A stretch of 64,000 nucleotides of DNA from Gyrodactylus bullatarudis (GCA_012064415.1 SSNU01000103.1:1-64000), one strand, 5' to 3'. Positions 52,934-64,000 are shown, numbered from the stretch's first letter. Numbers and translations: made by a program. The notes: generated by a model from the sequence alone, not told the origin.

Positions 52934-53501
52934 TTTAATCGATGGAGATATTCAATTGGTAGTAAAATACTAAAATGGCGTGATATAACTATCTTTAATA
53001 TGATTGGTTCAGCGGTCTATCTCCACCTTTTAATTGACCAATAAGAGTGGAGTTGGAATGTGGGACTGACACATCAACGAATAGTCGTTTAAAATAGTCT
53101 ATTACGTTTATATTCCACTAACAAAGAAATAGGTCAAAATAGTCATTTTAAATTTGAAAAATAAACGGATGAGTGTGTTCACGATGACGTTATATGTTAT
53201 TTCCCTAATTATATTCCTATAAAAATGAAAAGTCATTTTTAGGTTTTTTGAGGCCCTATTAATTACACTGGTAGTTATTTGAAAATTTTTTTGTAAATGT
53301 TTATTTCTAGTTATTAAATTCTGATGTAAAATTCAACGCTGACCACGAATCTGGTATTAAAAAAAATTGCTGTCTGTGAGCTGGGATAATGGGCAAAAAC
53401 AGAATTTTCGAAAATTCCAAAAACACCTCTCAGACTTTTGCTAATTAATAAAAGATTTAAAACATTATTGTAATAAATTTTACATCATCTGAAAGTGAGC
53501 A
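52934..53501. other. Region upstream of the hAT-like ORF
   Basis: No terminal inverted repeat or promoter could be assigned with confidence. Confidence 0.4.
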
Positions 53502-53760
53502 CTAGATTGATCCATAAATAGTATTATCTTCCGGTGGACGATTCTTCTTTTTTCCCAAGAGTTCTGTCCCATGCCTGTAAATATTTTTGAAAGCATCTTT
53601 TGTCATCCATGATGATTTGTCATAAGTGTACTTGATCCTTTTTATAATATTATGGCTGAAGCATTTTGGATTTCTGTTTTTTCTTATCAACCATAGCTTT
53701 TTCTTTTGACCATTGGCACTCCCAGCAACAACGACAATGTTAAAGTCACAAGGGGATCAC
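53502..53760 (-). pseudogene. Pogo/Tigger-like transposase middle part, inverted
   Basis: The minus strand reads FNIVVVAGSANGQKKKLWLI, RKNRNPKCFSHN and KSSWMTKDAFKNIYRHGTEL. These are the blocks before the second catalytic Asp of DDE_1 proteins. The following C-terminal block lies immediately to the right but on the opposite strand. Confidence 0.55.
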
Positions 53761-53846
53761 TAAAAGTTTAAGATACACACATTTCCCATACAAACTATTG
53801 CACTGCATTCAATGTAATCCAACCTTACGGGGTACGATGGGAGTGT

Positions 53847-54249
53847 GTGATAGACACGCCAAATTTAACTTCAGTCCTCCAACCCATAGACGTAGGCATA
53901 ATCAGGGAATTTAAGGCGATGTACAACAAGCGCCTAGAGAGAATCAGGTCTGAAAGAGGAGTTTTTATTAATGATATGCACCATCTCATGAACTTTGCTG
54001 ATAGTATCGATATAGCTTCAGATATATGGGAAGAAATCGGTCCTGATTGTTAAATGCTGGGAACAAGCTGGTTTGATACCGAAAGAAATAGAAAACAATG
54101 ATGAGATAAGAAGAGCAACATCACCTGATTTAAAATTACTAAAGAACTATTTGACAGTGAGAAAACTAGATGGCCCTCTTAGTATTGTGAAGAATTTGAA
54201 CTTTTCAAAAGACAATCCAATTCTAAATTCAACTGTATATGATTTTTAA
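53847..54249 (+). pseudogene. Pogo/Tigger-like transposase C-terminus
   Basis: TPNLTSVLQPIDVGIIREFK (third catalytic Asp in QPID), MNFADSIDIASDIWEEIGPD, then after a 1-nt frameshift at about 54050 VKCWEQAGLIPKEIENNDEI to FDSTVYDF-like NSTVYDF and a stop. It is close to 34765-35081. Confidence 0.65.
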
Positions 54250-54273
54250 AATAAACAAGATACTTATTACTCG

Positions 54274-56080
54274 TTAAGGCTTGATGAATATGAGTGTTTG
54301 AAATGCAAAAGCATTTGTCGTGTTTGTGGATGCAGCTTTGGTTTTGCGAGGTTTATTGGTTTGATTCTTCTGACTACAGTGATTAGGCTTTTTCGAATTG
54401 ATAAGGTAAGCTTCAATGCCTTTTAACATGTTTACGTTGTTTCCATAAGATTTCGAAGTTTTTTGAGAAAACATTGGCTTTGCATGTCTTCAAGTGATCT
54501 CTTACGGCGGTCTGACCTCTGTGGAGGTGTTCATCTATCCTGTCTTCTAGCCTTCTTGTGTCGTGTCCTATATACACTGCATCACATGGACACTTGAATT
54601 TGTAGACTACATGCGTCTGGTTCGATTCGTCGATTTTGTCCTTTGAAAAGTTTCCAAGCATTTTACTAGTTTTGTAAACGAACCTCAGATGAGCATTTGA
54701 GTAAGCTTCAGTAAAAGCATTGTTTATCTTCTTCTGGAAGGTTGTTATTGCTTGATCTCCTATGAAGGGCAGAGTGAGCACAGCATGTCCATCGTTCGTC
54801 TCTTCAGGTTTGTTTCTTGGTGTAAATAGTTTGGCAAGTCTATCGGATGAGTTCTATTGGATAGTCATTTGACAGGAAGATGCATATAAGTTTTTCTAAT
54901 TCACTTTCCCAGGTTTGATCTGATACGATTCGTCTTACTCTTTTGGTCAAAGACGTTATTCGACCTCGTTTCCGAGTCATCGGTACGAAGGAGTTAAAAT
55001 TCAGAAGGCGTCCTGTGAAAGTGTTCTTTCTATGGATGGACCTTACTAGTTTCCTGTCGTTTTTCTTTGAGAGCAATACATCCAGGAAGGAAAGTTTACC
55101 ATCACACTCTTTCCCCATCGTAAATTCTATATCCGGATGAGCTTCGTTAAATTCTAATAAGAAATCATTCAAATTATTGTTGTTATCTGTTATAATGAAA
55201 GTGTCATCCATATATCGATAAAAATGGCTAAACTTCTCTATGCTGGCCTTAAGAGTTGATCTTTCAAGATTGAACTTGGACTGGTACTCCTTTGCATATT
55301 CTGTAACAAATTGGATTGTCTCATCTAATGGTACGTTTGTGAACAGCGAAACAATAGGGTTTTACCGATTACAATCAAAAGTATCAGCTAGAGAATGTTC
55401 ACACTAATGTACTCTCATTGGTTCCAGTATTTTTGCTAGCCATTTTGCAAGTTCACTAGTGGCAGCCTGGCTCATATCCAATATTGGTCTGAGGGGGATG
55501 GCGGACTCGTTATTGAAGTTTTCCATTTTATGAACTTTAGGAAGTCCATATAGTCTGTTAATCCCACTGTTTGTGCGTCTGAGCTTGAGGAATGTCTCCT
55601 TGTCTATGTGCTTGTTTTGTAACATTTTTTTCAGCTCCTCGTTCACTTTACTTTCGAAAATGCTTGGATGATGATCTTCAAGTTTTGTTCTCGTCTTAAG
55701 GAACTTGTATCTGTCACTAAGTGTTTTCATCATTGATTCAGTGTATTTGGATTTCGAAATAAGTACCAGACCATAAACTTTATCAGGCTTTGCGAGGATG
55801 ATGTTGTCATTTCTCTTTAGCCGTTTCAAAGCTTTGAAGTGTCTGGCTTATAGGTACTGAAAGTTTTTTTCATGATTGGAATATTCGTTGCAGAAGCTGG
55901 TCATGGATAGATGAAAGCGATCTCTTTTGTCCTCATCAGTTAGAAATTTTTGTCTGTTTTTTCAATTAAACATTCGAATCCAACTTTGGCTTCCATTTTG
56001 AGGTTCGATGACTTGGGAATGCAAAACGAAGGTCCTAGTTTGAGCACTTCCCTTTCTATTCATGAACGATTTTTGTAATG
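54274..56080 (-). pseudogene. Penelope-like element, most complete copy
   Basis: Minus-strand order: FLTDEDKRDRFHLSM; NDNIILAKPDKVYGLVLISK (RT1); NRLYGLPKVHK; IPLRPILDMSQAATSELAKW; VSLFTNVPLDETIQFV; FYRYMDDTFIITD (YMDD); LSFLDVLLSKKND; STFTGRLL-like NTFTGRLLNFNSFVPMTRKR; VVYKFKCPCDAVYIGHDTRR (Cys-rich lead-in and GIY-YIG); EDRIDEHL; KNFEILWKQ; and finally IEAYLINSKKPNHCSQKN. The block with the GVAMGSPLGP motif between FTNVP and YMDD is deleted. A stop lies near 55361 and frameshifts near 55405, 54835 and 54450. PLE reverse transcriptase is telomerase-like, and the nuclease primes integration. Confidence 0.8.
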
Positions 56081-56640
56081 TTTGTCTAGCTTAGGATAAA
56101 GGAAAAGGGGTGAGGGTGAGAGAATGAAACTGGGTTTTGGGATTATTATCTATACTTTCGATTTGTTGATAATACCTTCCTCATGCTGAAAGAAGACTAA
56201 GATTATAAAACTATCCTAGTCGAGCTAAACTCAATGCACCCCAGGTTGAAGTTTACAATTACAGTTTCTTTGACGCAAAAATCCATAGATATATATCCCC
56301 GAAAACCTTCTGCTCGTGTATACATCGAAAACCAGAGAAACCAGCCTTCTGTGCCCAAAAACTCCTAGGGAGAAAACTAAGATTAGTACAAAACCGCCGA
56401 TATCATCAAAGAGGTTTCCAAACTAACCGTAAAGATGCACAACCCTCCAAGCGTATCCTTGGATCATAAAGCCACAACCTCAAAATTAGTTTATTACTCT
56501 CTATCCATGATTAAGCTGAAAACATTCCTTTAACACCCGAATTCACAACAAAAGTTGGCGATAATCATATTTTCACACTCTTTTTCTGCTCGACTCAATC
56601 CACAGCTTAAAGCGATATGAAAAAATAAAAAAATTACGAA
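56081..56640. other. Stretch upstream of the PLE, unassigned
   Basis: No coding block was recognised. Confidence 0.4.
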
Positions 56641-56720
56641 TTCAACTCCCATCCAAGACATGGCAGCAGAAACTCAAACCAGTACTTTTAGATGTTATTA
56701 ATCCCCAAACCATTACGCTG
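56641..56720 (+). repeat. Fragment related to the PLE tail start at 12985-13060
   Basis: CAACTCCCATCCAAGACATGGCAGC and CAGAAACTCAAACC parallel 12985-13035, then the sequences diverge. The frame stops after MAAETQTSTFRCY. Confidence 0.5.
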
Positions 56721-56974
56721 CCGCCACCAAAACCTCTCTTGATGCGTGTAGGTTTTGGCAAAGATTTGTCAGTCCAGTTTAATGTTAATCCAGGACAATC
56801 CAAATCGAATTTTTTCTCATCTGAAAATATTACTTATGACAAATCTTGGTTTTAAACGATTTTATCAGTTGTCCATCCCTTTCTAAAATCTTTCTCTCCA
56901 ATTTTTTGATTTAAAAAAGGACTAGAATTTTTTTATGTGTCAATAAATTTAATTTATTTCCGATGCTTTCGGAA

Positions 56975-57052
56975 TCAAACTCTTACGACATTTTGAGACA
57001 TTAATTGCCTTATTTTCTCGAAAATATTTTGGGGGCGCTGACTAATGGTCAT
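56975..57052 (-). CDS. Second copy of the short conserved ORF
   Basis: MTISQRPQNIFEKIRQLMSQ then VVRV and a stop. It matches 13478-13546 with one changed residue in the first 21. The surrounding 110 bp is conserved too. Confidence 0.3.
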   Translation of the reverse strand: MTISQRPQNIFEKIRQLMSQNVVRV

Positions 57053-57090
57053 GCTGGTAGTTAGAACGACGAAAGAGATTGATTGGTTTA

Positions 57091-58015
57091 TTGACACGTA
57101 TAATTGTTTGATGAATACATTTCATTTGCAACTTTTCGTAAACTATAGCCAGCTTCTAACAGGTTTAAACAGCTTGATTTCTTTCAGATGATGTCAGCTT
57201 CGAGTTTTTCGTTCTTTTAGTCCTCATTAATGACTATTTTTAAATTTCAAAGATTCAATTATATTATTCTGTAGTTTATGAATATAGGTTATGACGATTG
57301 AACATCTATCCCACAAATTCACAGAAAAGTATCAGTGTGAACATTCAATATGTTGTTACGAACGATTTCAAGGCATGTTGGGTGATTGAAAAATATCAGG
57401 GTTGTTAAATCAGTGGAATCGCTAGCCTTAAAATAGTATCTTTCAATCGATTTTTATCTAATTGATCTACATTTTATTGAAATACTGTATAATCTCTTAA
57501 ATAACGAATAAAAGTGACCAAGCTGAAATAATAATAATATGAGGATTGCTTATATTTCTGAAAATGGTCAAGTCAAGGAGAGCAAAATGTTTTTTAATTT
57601 AAAGATGTTTGTGTTTATGAATATACAAAACAAGTTTATTTCGAAATGTTTTGACGTACATTCCACCGGGAGGTAATCTAATCATCAGATTTGAAATTAA
57701 AGGTAACATAACATACTGATCATTATTATAATTGCTGCAATGAAAGATGAGTTAGTTGCGTAATTAAAATAAGTTTTAATGATTTTGAGCCTAGTAATTT
57801 TCTGATAGTGCTTCCTAAATGGATTCCTTTTGGTCTTGAAAAAAATTTCGTATTTGCATTTTTATAAATTTTTTCTTATCACAAATATTGAAAACATAAT
57901 TAAACTCAAGATTAGTCATATTCTTGCAGATAAAATAAATTGAATATATAATATCTGTATCAATAATAATTTCTCTTAAATTTTTTTATGTGAGTATATT
58001 TTTCTCAAAAATACA
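57091..58015. other. AT-rich stretch without recognisable gene
   Basis: No supported feature. Confidence 0.45.
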
Positions 58016-58520
58016 ATGTGTTCTCTGAAAACTAATTCCGAGCCAATGAAGCCGGTTAACTATGATGGTTTAAAGTTTGCGCCCAGAGGAGATTTTTATA
58101 ATGATTACTGTTTCCATGTTGATACAAGCAACTCTCCAAAAGTTAAAAAAGTTATTTACAACCTTATGGAAAAATTAAAAATTTCTTATGAGAAGCTAAT
58201 GATTCCAGTTGTTACGGGTAAAGGCAAAATTCAAGGATTTACTAGCAGAAAGAGTGAAGCTATGAAAAAATAATAAAGCAACAAGCAAGCATTTGCCTGA
58301 ATGTGTTTCTGTGTTGTCTAACAATATTCTCTTCAGAGCTCTATATGACAAAAATGGAAAATCAAAAGCGTCACAAATCAATGAAAACTTATGAAGAGAA
58401 TCTAATGAAAAATGTTGAATTCATGGAATTCGATTCCAAAAAGTGTTATTGTAGACAGTGTCAAGAAAAATTGGTTCAATAAGAAAATCTTGTGGTCATC
58501 GGACATCCGGGAAATAGATT
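58016..58520 (+). pseudogene. Unrecognised broken coding region
   Basis: An 85-codon frame (MCSLKTNSEPMKPVNYDGLK, FAPRGDFYNDYCFHVDTSNS) ends at 58273. Further protein-like blocks follow in other frames: HLPECVSVLSNNILFRALYD, then ENLMKNVEFMEFDSKKCYCR with QCQEKLV (a C-x-C...C pattern), then GHPGNRFFECLVPDSG. The composition looks coding rather than random. I do not recognise the family and offer no function. Confidence 0.3.
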
Positions 58521-59571
58521 CTTTGAGTGTTTGGTTCCTGATTCCGGTTTAGCAGAGAAATGCAACGCATTTAGTTAATCTAGCAGATTCTAAAATTAGC
58601 CTGTGAAATGCCGAGGAACGAATGTGGCATCATTGTGAAGGTGGAAAGATAACTAAAAAGGTCTTTGAAATGGATTGTCTGCTTGTAATATATGATTGAA
58701 AATTCTCATGAGATCTATTTATATATATATTTTTTTGCTTTATTGTCGGGACTTCATCAGTCCTAAGACTTCTGGAAATGTTAGAAAAAAGATCAAAGCT
58801 GTGACCGCATCAAATCCAATAAACCTGCCATTAATGAATCCAAATACAGCTATTCTAGATGAATTTGGGAATTCTTGATTTTTACAAAAATCTCATTTTT
58901 TCATCAAGGTATCGAAAAATTTGAGAGAAATTTTTTGGTAACTGATTTAAAATGTACACTTTTACTGAATTGAGAAAAAAAATTTGGAAAAAAGTTTTTT
59001 TTGGAAAATTCTAGAGAAATTTAAAAATTCGAGGTGGCGCGATTTTTTAATTTTTTAAAACTTTGAGTTGAAAATTTTTTGTTGATTTCAAGATCTGAGA
59101 GGAATCAAACGTTATTTTTCAGCTAAGTTATTCAAAAGCTAAATCAAACTCTTTCATGACACATCAGGAAATCGTTCTGATCGGTGATGAGGATTCTTTT
59201 ACGTCACAAAGCTTATGAAATCTTGGAAAAAGCTTCTCCAAAATAAAGAGTTTATCAAAAACCTGTTATAGATGAATTAGCCAACTCATAACAAGGAATG
59301 ATTTTATTTAATGATGGCAGTTTTTGTAGAACTTCCAAACGATATTGATATGAGGTTTGATCATATACCTTTAAATAATTAAACTGTGGAACGTTATATT
59401 CAAATAGCAGCAGACGCAAGTAAAAAATGCTGTGACTTGAAGAAATGTAATCTAATCATTAAATGATCCATGGAATCGAAAAATTATCAAATAGAGTTAA
59501 GATCTTCAGCAAAATATGGAGATTCAAAGTATTTGTGGTTGAAATTGAAGAGAGGTATGAATCTCAGAAAT
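58521..59571. other. Degenerate stretch, unassigned
   Basis: One protein-like piece (VELPNDIDMRFDHIPLNN, a stop, TVERYIQIAADASKKCCDLK) lies at 59310-59455. I do not recognise it. Confidence 0.3.
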
Positions 59572-60028
59572 ATTTTTTTTTTATAATTGGAAAAGTAGAA
59601 AAAGGATATATTAACACCAAATGTACATTTCTCAAAGGTTCATCAGTAGTGTCTCTTTGATAATGATAAAAATTAAAAGATGAATGAAAATAATAATTTA
59701 CAAATTATGAACTAGGCATCTTAGACAGGAAGGGCATGAGGCTTCAATTTCGAATTTTTCAATTTTATACAAAATCCCGAGTGATGACAGTACAGACGTT
59801 TGGGTGAAGGAGAAATTCTTCATAAATTTATATAAACCAGACTTATGTGTTCAAAAGAATTATTCCTATAACCTTCAACTACCTTGGCCTATGTAAGCTT
59901 TTAATAATTTGTAAATTATTATTTTCATTCATCTTTTAACTTTTATCATTATCAAAGAGACACTACTGATGAACCTTTGAGAAATGTACATTTGGTGTTA
60001 ATATATCCTTTTTCTACTTTTCCAATTA
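59572..60028. repeat. Inverted repeat arms around a PLE fragment
   Basis: Arms of about 130-140 bp (59572-59708 and 59899-60028) are inverse, for example AAGGATATATTAACACCAAA and GGTTCATCAGTAGTGTCTC. The enclosed 190 bp is a PLE endonuclease end. Related single arms are at 60468-60570 and 8745-8870. Confidence 0.65.
59709..59898 (+). pseudogene. PLE endonuclease C-terminal fragment
   Basis: The + strand reads RHLRQEGHEASISNF, SILYKIPSDDSTDVWVKEKF, FINLYKPDLCVQKNYSYNLQ and LPWP before a stop. The end matches 16640-16720 (-) (CIQKNHTHKLELPWP). The YIG part is missing. Confidence 0.55.
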
Positions 60029-60719
60029 TGGATTTTCGGACGTATTTAAAAATTTACGTGAATATTTTTATCGTAAAAATATTTTTTGATAGCCTTATTA
60101 CCTCAAATCGTAATTTTATTCGTAATAACTCGGTTAACTTGAGATAAAATGTTATATTTTACTTTTTAAGAATCAGGTGACTATTCGTAATAGACAATGA
60201 TTTTTAATACGGCATGTGTCAATTTCACCATGTTAACATTGAAGAGCGCGCAGAATATTAGTTTAGAGGTATGGATCTCAATCAGAAAGAAATTAAATTT
60301 TCTTACATTATCCAAGATACAAGGAACTCTTTCAGAACTAGAGAAATTATCGTTTTACAAAGATCATGTTAGCTAGAATACTAACAATTGTATGCTGTTT
60401 TAAACGGTGGTACTTAATTTACCATAGTAATTACGTTATAGATTTTAGAAATATGTGAAAGAAATATATTGATAACCAAATGCGCATTTATCAAAGGATC
60501 ATCAGTGGTCTCTCTTTGAAAATTATAAAAGTTTAAGCTTGAATGAAAATTAATAATTTACAATTTACAAAGAAACAGTATAAGTTAAAGATTATGAATC
60601 ATGAATGGAAATTAGAATATTATGTAAGCTGAAAAAACATCAAAAACTCTTCAATAAATAGCAGCAGTGGAAATAAAAAGCTGAAAAAGCTAATATAGGC
60701 CATGGTAGTTGAAGATTAA
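60029..60719. other. Stretch without recognisable gene
   Basis: Only the single repeat arm at 60468-60570 was noted. Confidence 0.45.
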
Positions 60720-62640
60720 ATGAATAATTCTTCTGAACACATAAATTAAGTTAATACATGTTGATGAAGAATTTCTCCTTCAACCACACATCTATGCTGC
60801 CATCCCTCGGGTTCTTGTATAAAATAGAAAAATTAGAAATTGAAGCAGCATGGTTCTCGTTTTAAAGATGTCTGGTCACCGGAGTATCTTTATTGAGGCT
60901 TAGAGTTTATTTTGAGGGTCGAGTAAATCCTTATGGATTAAACTGAATAAGCTCTGAGTTTTAAATACAATTTTCAATTGTATATCGTCATAATGTTGAT
61001 CGATGAGATTGTTCAGTTGTCTCCTAACATCATTACTAAAACCATCCCCTTTATAGTTTAGTTTCATGAAAGTATTTATTTTTTCGCCTTCCTCTGTATT
61101 GACAACCTCATCTCTACCCAAAGGTTTATTGCTGAACTTGTGCACAAATTTAGTTGGATAACCATTTTCCATTAAACAAGACTTTGCCGTCTCTATTTAT
61201 CTTGGTATTTCTTCCGGACTAGCAATCCTTCGTATTCTCTTCCCTAGACCAATTAATAAGCCAACTTAATGTGAAACTGGCATAATGAAGATACAGTCAA
61301 TTACACACGTCATGGGGGAAGATAATATTTTTCGTCAAACCAGATTTGTATTTATACCTCTCTGCTCCAATTTCATTGACCAATAATATTCGACTGTACA
61401 ATCTCCCAATAAAATCGAAGCAGGGATTTTCACTTTCGTTTTTTCAGTCTCTATTCTCTTACTCTTGTATGTCTTGGATAATATTATTGCATTTCTAACA
61501 TAATTTTGAAGATTATTCTCAGCTTTCTCAAGGACTGAAAAATTAGCTTCTAACATTACTCAGTACTGAAATAAAATTTTTTCTGTGGAATGACAATTTT
61601 TATTCATTAGAATCAAAAATATCATGAATTATATTCTTGTTGATTTCATTCCAGATAGAAGTCTTCATCAAATTATCAATAAGTCCTAATTTCTTCTTAG
61701 ACTGACAAACCTCTTACACTATGAGGTCATAGTGATAATTATGAATTTTGATTATGCAAACCCCCTTTTTCACGCCTAATTTTTGTCTAATTTTTTATTT
61801 ATGAGTGTATTGATCTTGATTTTAAATTCTTATCATTTCCAATTGAGATCCCAACTAAGAAAACAATCTAAAAACAAGAAATAAAAATAGTTACAGAAAT
61901 CGAAACGCTCTACAACTATTTGAAGTATAAGAAGAAATTAGGACTTATTGATAATTTGATGAAGACTTCTATCTGGAATGAAATCAACAAGAATATAATT
62001 CATGATATTTTTGATTCTAATGAATAAAAATTGTCATTCCACAGAAAAAATTTTATTTCAGTACTGAGTAATGTTAGAAGCTAATTTTTCAGTCCTTGAG
62101 AAAGCTGAGAATAATCTTCAAAATTATGTTAGAAATGCAATAATATTATCCAAGACATACAAGAGTAAGAGAATAGAGACTGAAAAAACGAAAGTGAAAA
62201 TCCCTGCTTCGATTTTATTGGGAGATTGTACAGTCGAATATTATTGGTCAATGAAATTGGAGCAGAGAGGTATAAATACAAATCTGGTTTGACGAAAAAT
62301 ATTATCTTCCCCCATGACGTGTGTAATTGACTGTATTTGCCATTTTCAGCCTTTTTCTTAAAAATATTTCTTAGAATTGATCCGTCTTCTCTTCTGGTTA
62401 GCTTGACGTCTAGGAAACTTAAAATACCGTTAGACTATCTTCCCATAGTAAATTCAATAATTCAATGAATTGAGTTCATCTTTGTAAAGAAGTCGTCTAC
62501 AGATACATTAGGTTTCATTATAATAAAAGTGTCATCAACATATATTATTCAAACATCAGTAAAATAATAGATAGTCTCAGACATTTTATCTAGTTCTAAC
62601 CATCCCAAGAAGATATCTGTTAGAAGAGGACTTAAAGGAG
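60720..62640 (-). pseudogene. Penelope-like element split by a palindromic insertion
   Basis: Minus strand, right of the insertion: NGSPLSPLLTDIFLGWLELD, YVDDTFIIMKPNVSVDDFF (YVDD catalytic motif), GILSFLDVKLTRREDGSIL. Left of it: LHYASFTLSWLINWSRE, RIRRIASPEEIPR, KSCLMENGYPTKFVHKFSNK and NTFMKLNYKGDGFSNDVRRQ, then debris with FIFLFYTRTRGMAA. The order is RT palm, thumb, connection. The nuclease is decayed. Several stops and frameshifts are present. Confidence 0.65.
61294..62333. mobile_element. Palindromic TA-inserted element with identical 406-bp arms
   Basis: CAGTCAATTACACACGTCAT begins the left arm and its inverse ends the right. TA flanks both sides (61292-61293, 62334-62335). The arms appear identical over about 406 bp, including the same 73-codon frame in both. 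The 228-bp centre has no gene. Each arm carries GGAGCAGAGAGGTATAAAT pointing outward. It sits inside the PLE above and is presumably mobilised by a pogo/Tc1-type transposase. Confidence 0.88.
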
Positions 62641-63575
62641 ATCCATTGCTATTCCATGGAAACTGAAAATGCCTGCTTCAATTTCATTAGTTAATAGGAT
62701 ACTTGAATATTATTAGTATCGATTGAATTGGCACAGAATGAAATAAATATAAATCTAGTGTAACGAGAAATACTATGTTCCCTATGATGTGTGTAATTGA
62801 CGATAAAAAAAAAAAAAATTTTTTCCAGATCTAAATTCTTTGATCATCAAGATTTGAATTAAGATCAGATTAGCATCTTCGAGGTATGATGAAAAATTGA
62901 AGAAATCTCAAGACAATTTATGAATGAAGTCAGATATATATGAATTGATAGAACTTACTTTCCCCAATATCTTATACATTAGGAATTTTAAGAGTTATCA
63001 ATTTAAATCTGCTTGAAAATATTTTTTTTCAAATTAGTATATAGTACATCATTCCATTTGAAAAATCATATAAAAAATTTACACCTACCCATAAATTGTG
63101 TCACTAATGAAATTCTTCATAGAATAAAAAATGTAATATTACTTACAGAATGAGTGTTACGCTTAAAATCATTATTTTAATCATTATAAACAAAAAAATC
63201 TTATTCAAAGTTATGATTTATTAATTTTGATAATCTTACGCATTTTTTACATCAGATATACTAATGTAAAATAAGAATTATTTCTTTATCGGAAAAATGC
63301 TCATTAGTTTAGTCAATAATCAGTGAAATACAATATAATAATTCATATTTTTTTTTAAATTAGCCCAATGTGATCTGAAATTTCGAAAACTAATCCCGAA
63401 AATATCCAAAATATCCCCATAAGGACAGAGTTAGGCCCAACTGAATATCTTTTTGAATTTCTTGATATATATTTTTTGAAATATTATTGAAAATTTTCAT
63501 AAATGATTAATTTCTAATAAAAATTTAGTTTATATTTTCATTTTTACTGATCGATATGCTAAAAATATATTTTTT
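62641..63575. other. Repeat debris and AT-rich DNA
   Basis: At 62675-62800 there is a diverged element end (GGCACAGAATGAAATAAATA, then GATGTGTGTAATTGACG) similar to the arm of 61294-62333. Nothing else was recognised. Confidence 0.4.
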
Positions 63576-63579
63576 CTGA

Positions 63580-64000
63580 AGATGTAGAATCTACAAGAAT
63601 CCGGTATTGACGATCACAATACTGATTTGAATAATTTCAGCATACTCTATCAGGCTAGCCTAGGTGATCCAGCAAGAGTAAAAGAGTTAAACAAGGCCGA
63701 GGTCCACTTTATCAATAACTTGAAAACATTCTATGAAAAAAAAAGTTTTGGCAACTAAGTAGGGCTATGAAAGAAAGAAACACATTAAAATGAAGAAGAA
63801 GTTGGCCAAGGTCTCCAAAATATCAATTATAAACCAATCTTTTCTCTGACTCAAATAATGATCAGACTGATGCAAATCCTAAAAGTCAAAAATTGAGCAA
63901 GTAGTCGAAACTATGTCTCAATGCATGTCAGTTCTGTCCCAGAAACAATTGCACGTGCAAAAGAAGAGAAACTCATGGAATCAAATCAATTCTCAACCTT
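63580..64000 (+). pseudogene. PLE endonuclease end and tail, runs off the window
   Basis: LQESGIDDHNTDLNNFSILY and QASLGDPARVKELNKAEVHF then INNLKTFYEKK parallel the 39700 copy (HHIQATGHSADASNFKILYQ; FITKLKPDL). A stop follows. Later sequence (VETMSQCMSVLSQKQLHVQK) sits where the tail would be, but the basic/PIP-like end is not reached before the window ends. Confidence 0.5.

Noticed and set aside
1..64000. CRISPR array, bacterial operon or integrated phage
   Set aside because: No regularly spaced repeats and no prokaryotic gene structure; introns, TATA boxes and eukaryotic transposons are present throughout.

Overview
The window is AT-rich eukaryotic DNA and almost wholly transposable elements in various stages of decay. 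I could not identify a single ordinary host gene. The mix fits an animal genome: intron-bearing Penelope-like elements (PLEs), Merlin, Ginger, hAT, pogo/Tigger, Tc1 and mariner relics, a non-LTR retrotransposon, and tRNA-like SINEs carrying hammerhead ribozymes. Several spliced transposase genes use introns of only 27-31 nt, which suggests a lineage with very short introns. An arthropod such as a parasitic copepod, or a flatworm, is possible, but this is a guess; the sequence alone does not fix the species.

Layout: 0-5.9 kb holds the end of a TA-inserted element, a PLE tail with a promoter/hairpin repeat, non-LTR ORF1 remnants, and mariner and Ginger scraps. 5.9-8.5 kb is a complete Ginger-like transposon with 4-bp target duplications and one in-frame stop. 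9.5-13.6 kb has a PLE amino-terminal remnant, two hammerhead SINE copies and a PLE tail/promoter unit. 14.9-18.4 kb is a pogo/Tigger-like element with a PLE fragment and a hammerhead SINE inside it. 18.4-21.9 kb is a non-LTR retrotransposon interrupted by an apparently intact Merlin. 22-29.8 kb contains more PLE pieces and MITE/SINE repeats. 30.3-31.85 kb is a complete Tc1-type transposon with an intact ORF. 34-38.5 kb has two long foldback elements with 685-bp and 740-bp arms. 39-46.7 kb has two PLE copies, one split by a decayed Merlin, and a third foldback. 47-54.2 kb has pogo relics and a hAT/CGGBP1-like ORF split by a second, near-identical Merlin. 54.3-64 kb is mostly PLE copies, one split by a perfect palindromic element.

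The unifying theme is PLEs. About thirteen PLE loci together outline a reverse transcriptase, a GIY-YIG endonuclease and a carboxy-terminal tail. The tail ends in a basic stretch plus a motif resembling a PCNA-interacting (PIP) box. It is followed by a TATA box, a hairpin with a hammerhead-like core, a polyadenylation signal and, in some loci, a short first exon of what looks like the next element. The tail motif, the hairpin, the hammerhead SINE, the ultra-short introns and an outward-facing motif shared by unrelated terminal repeats are the most interesting observations.
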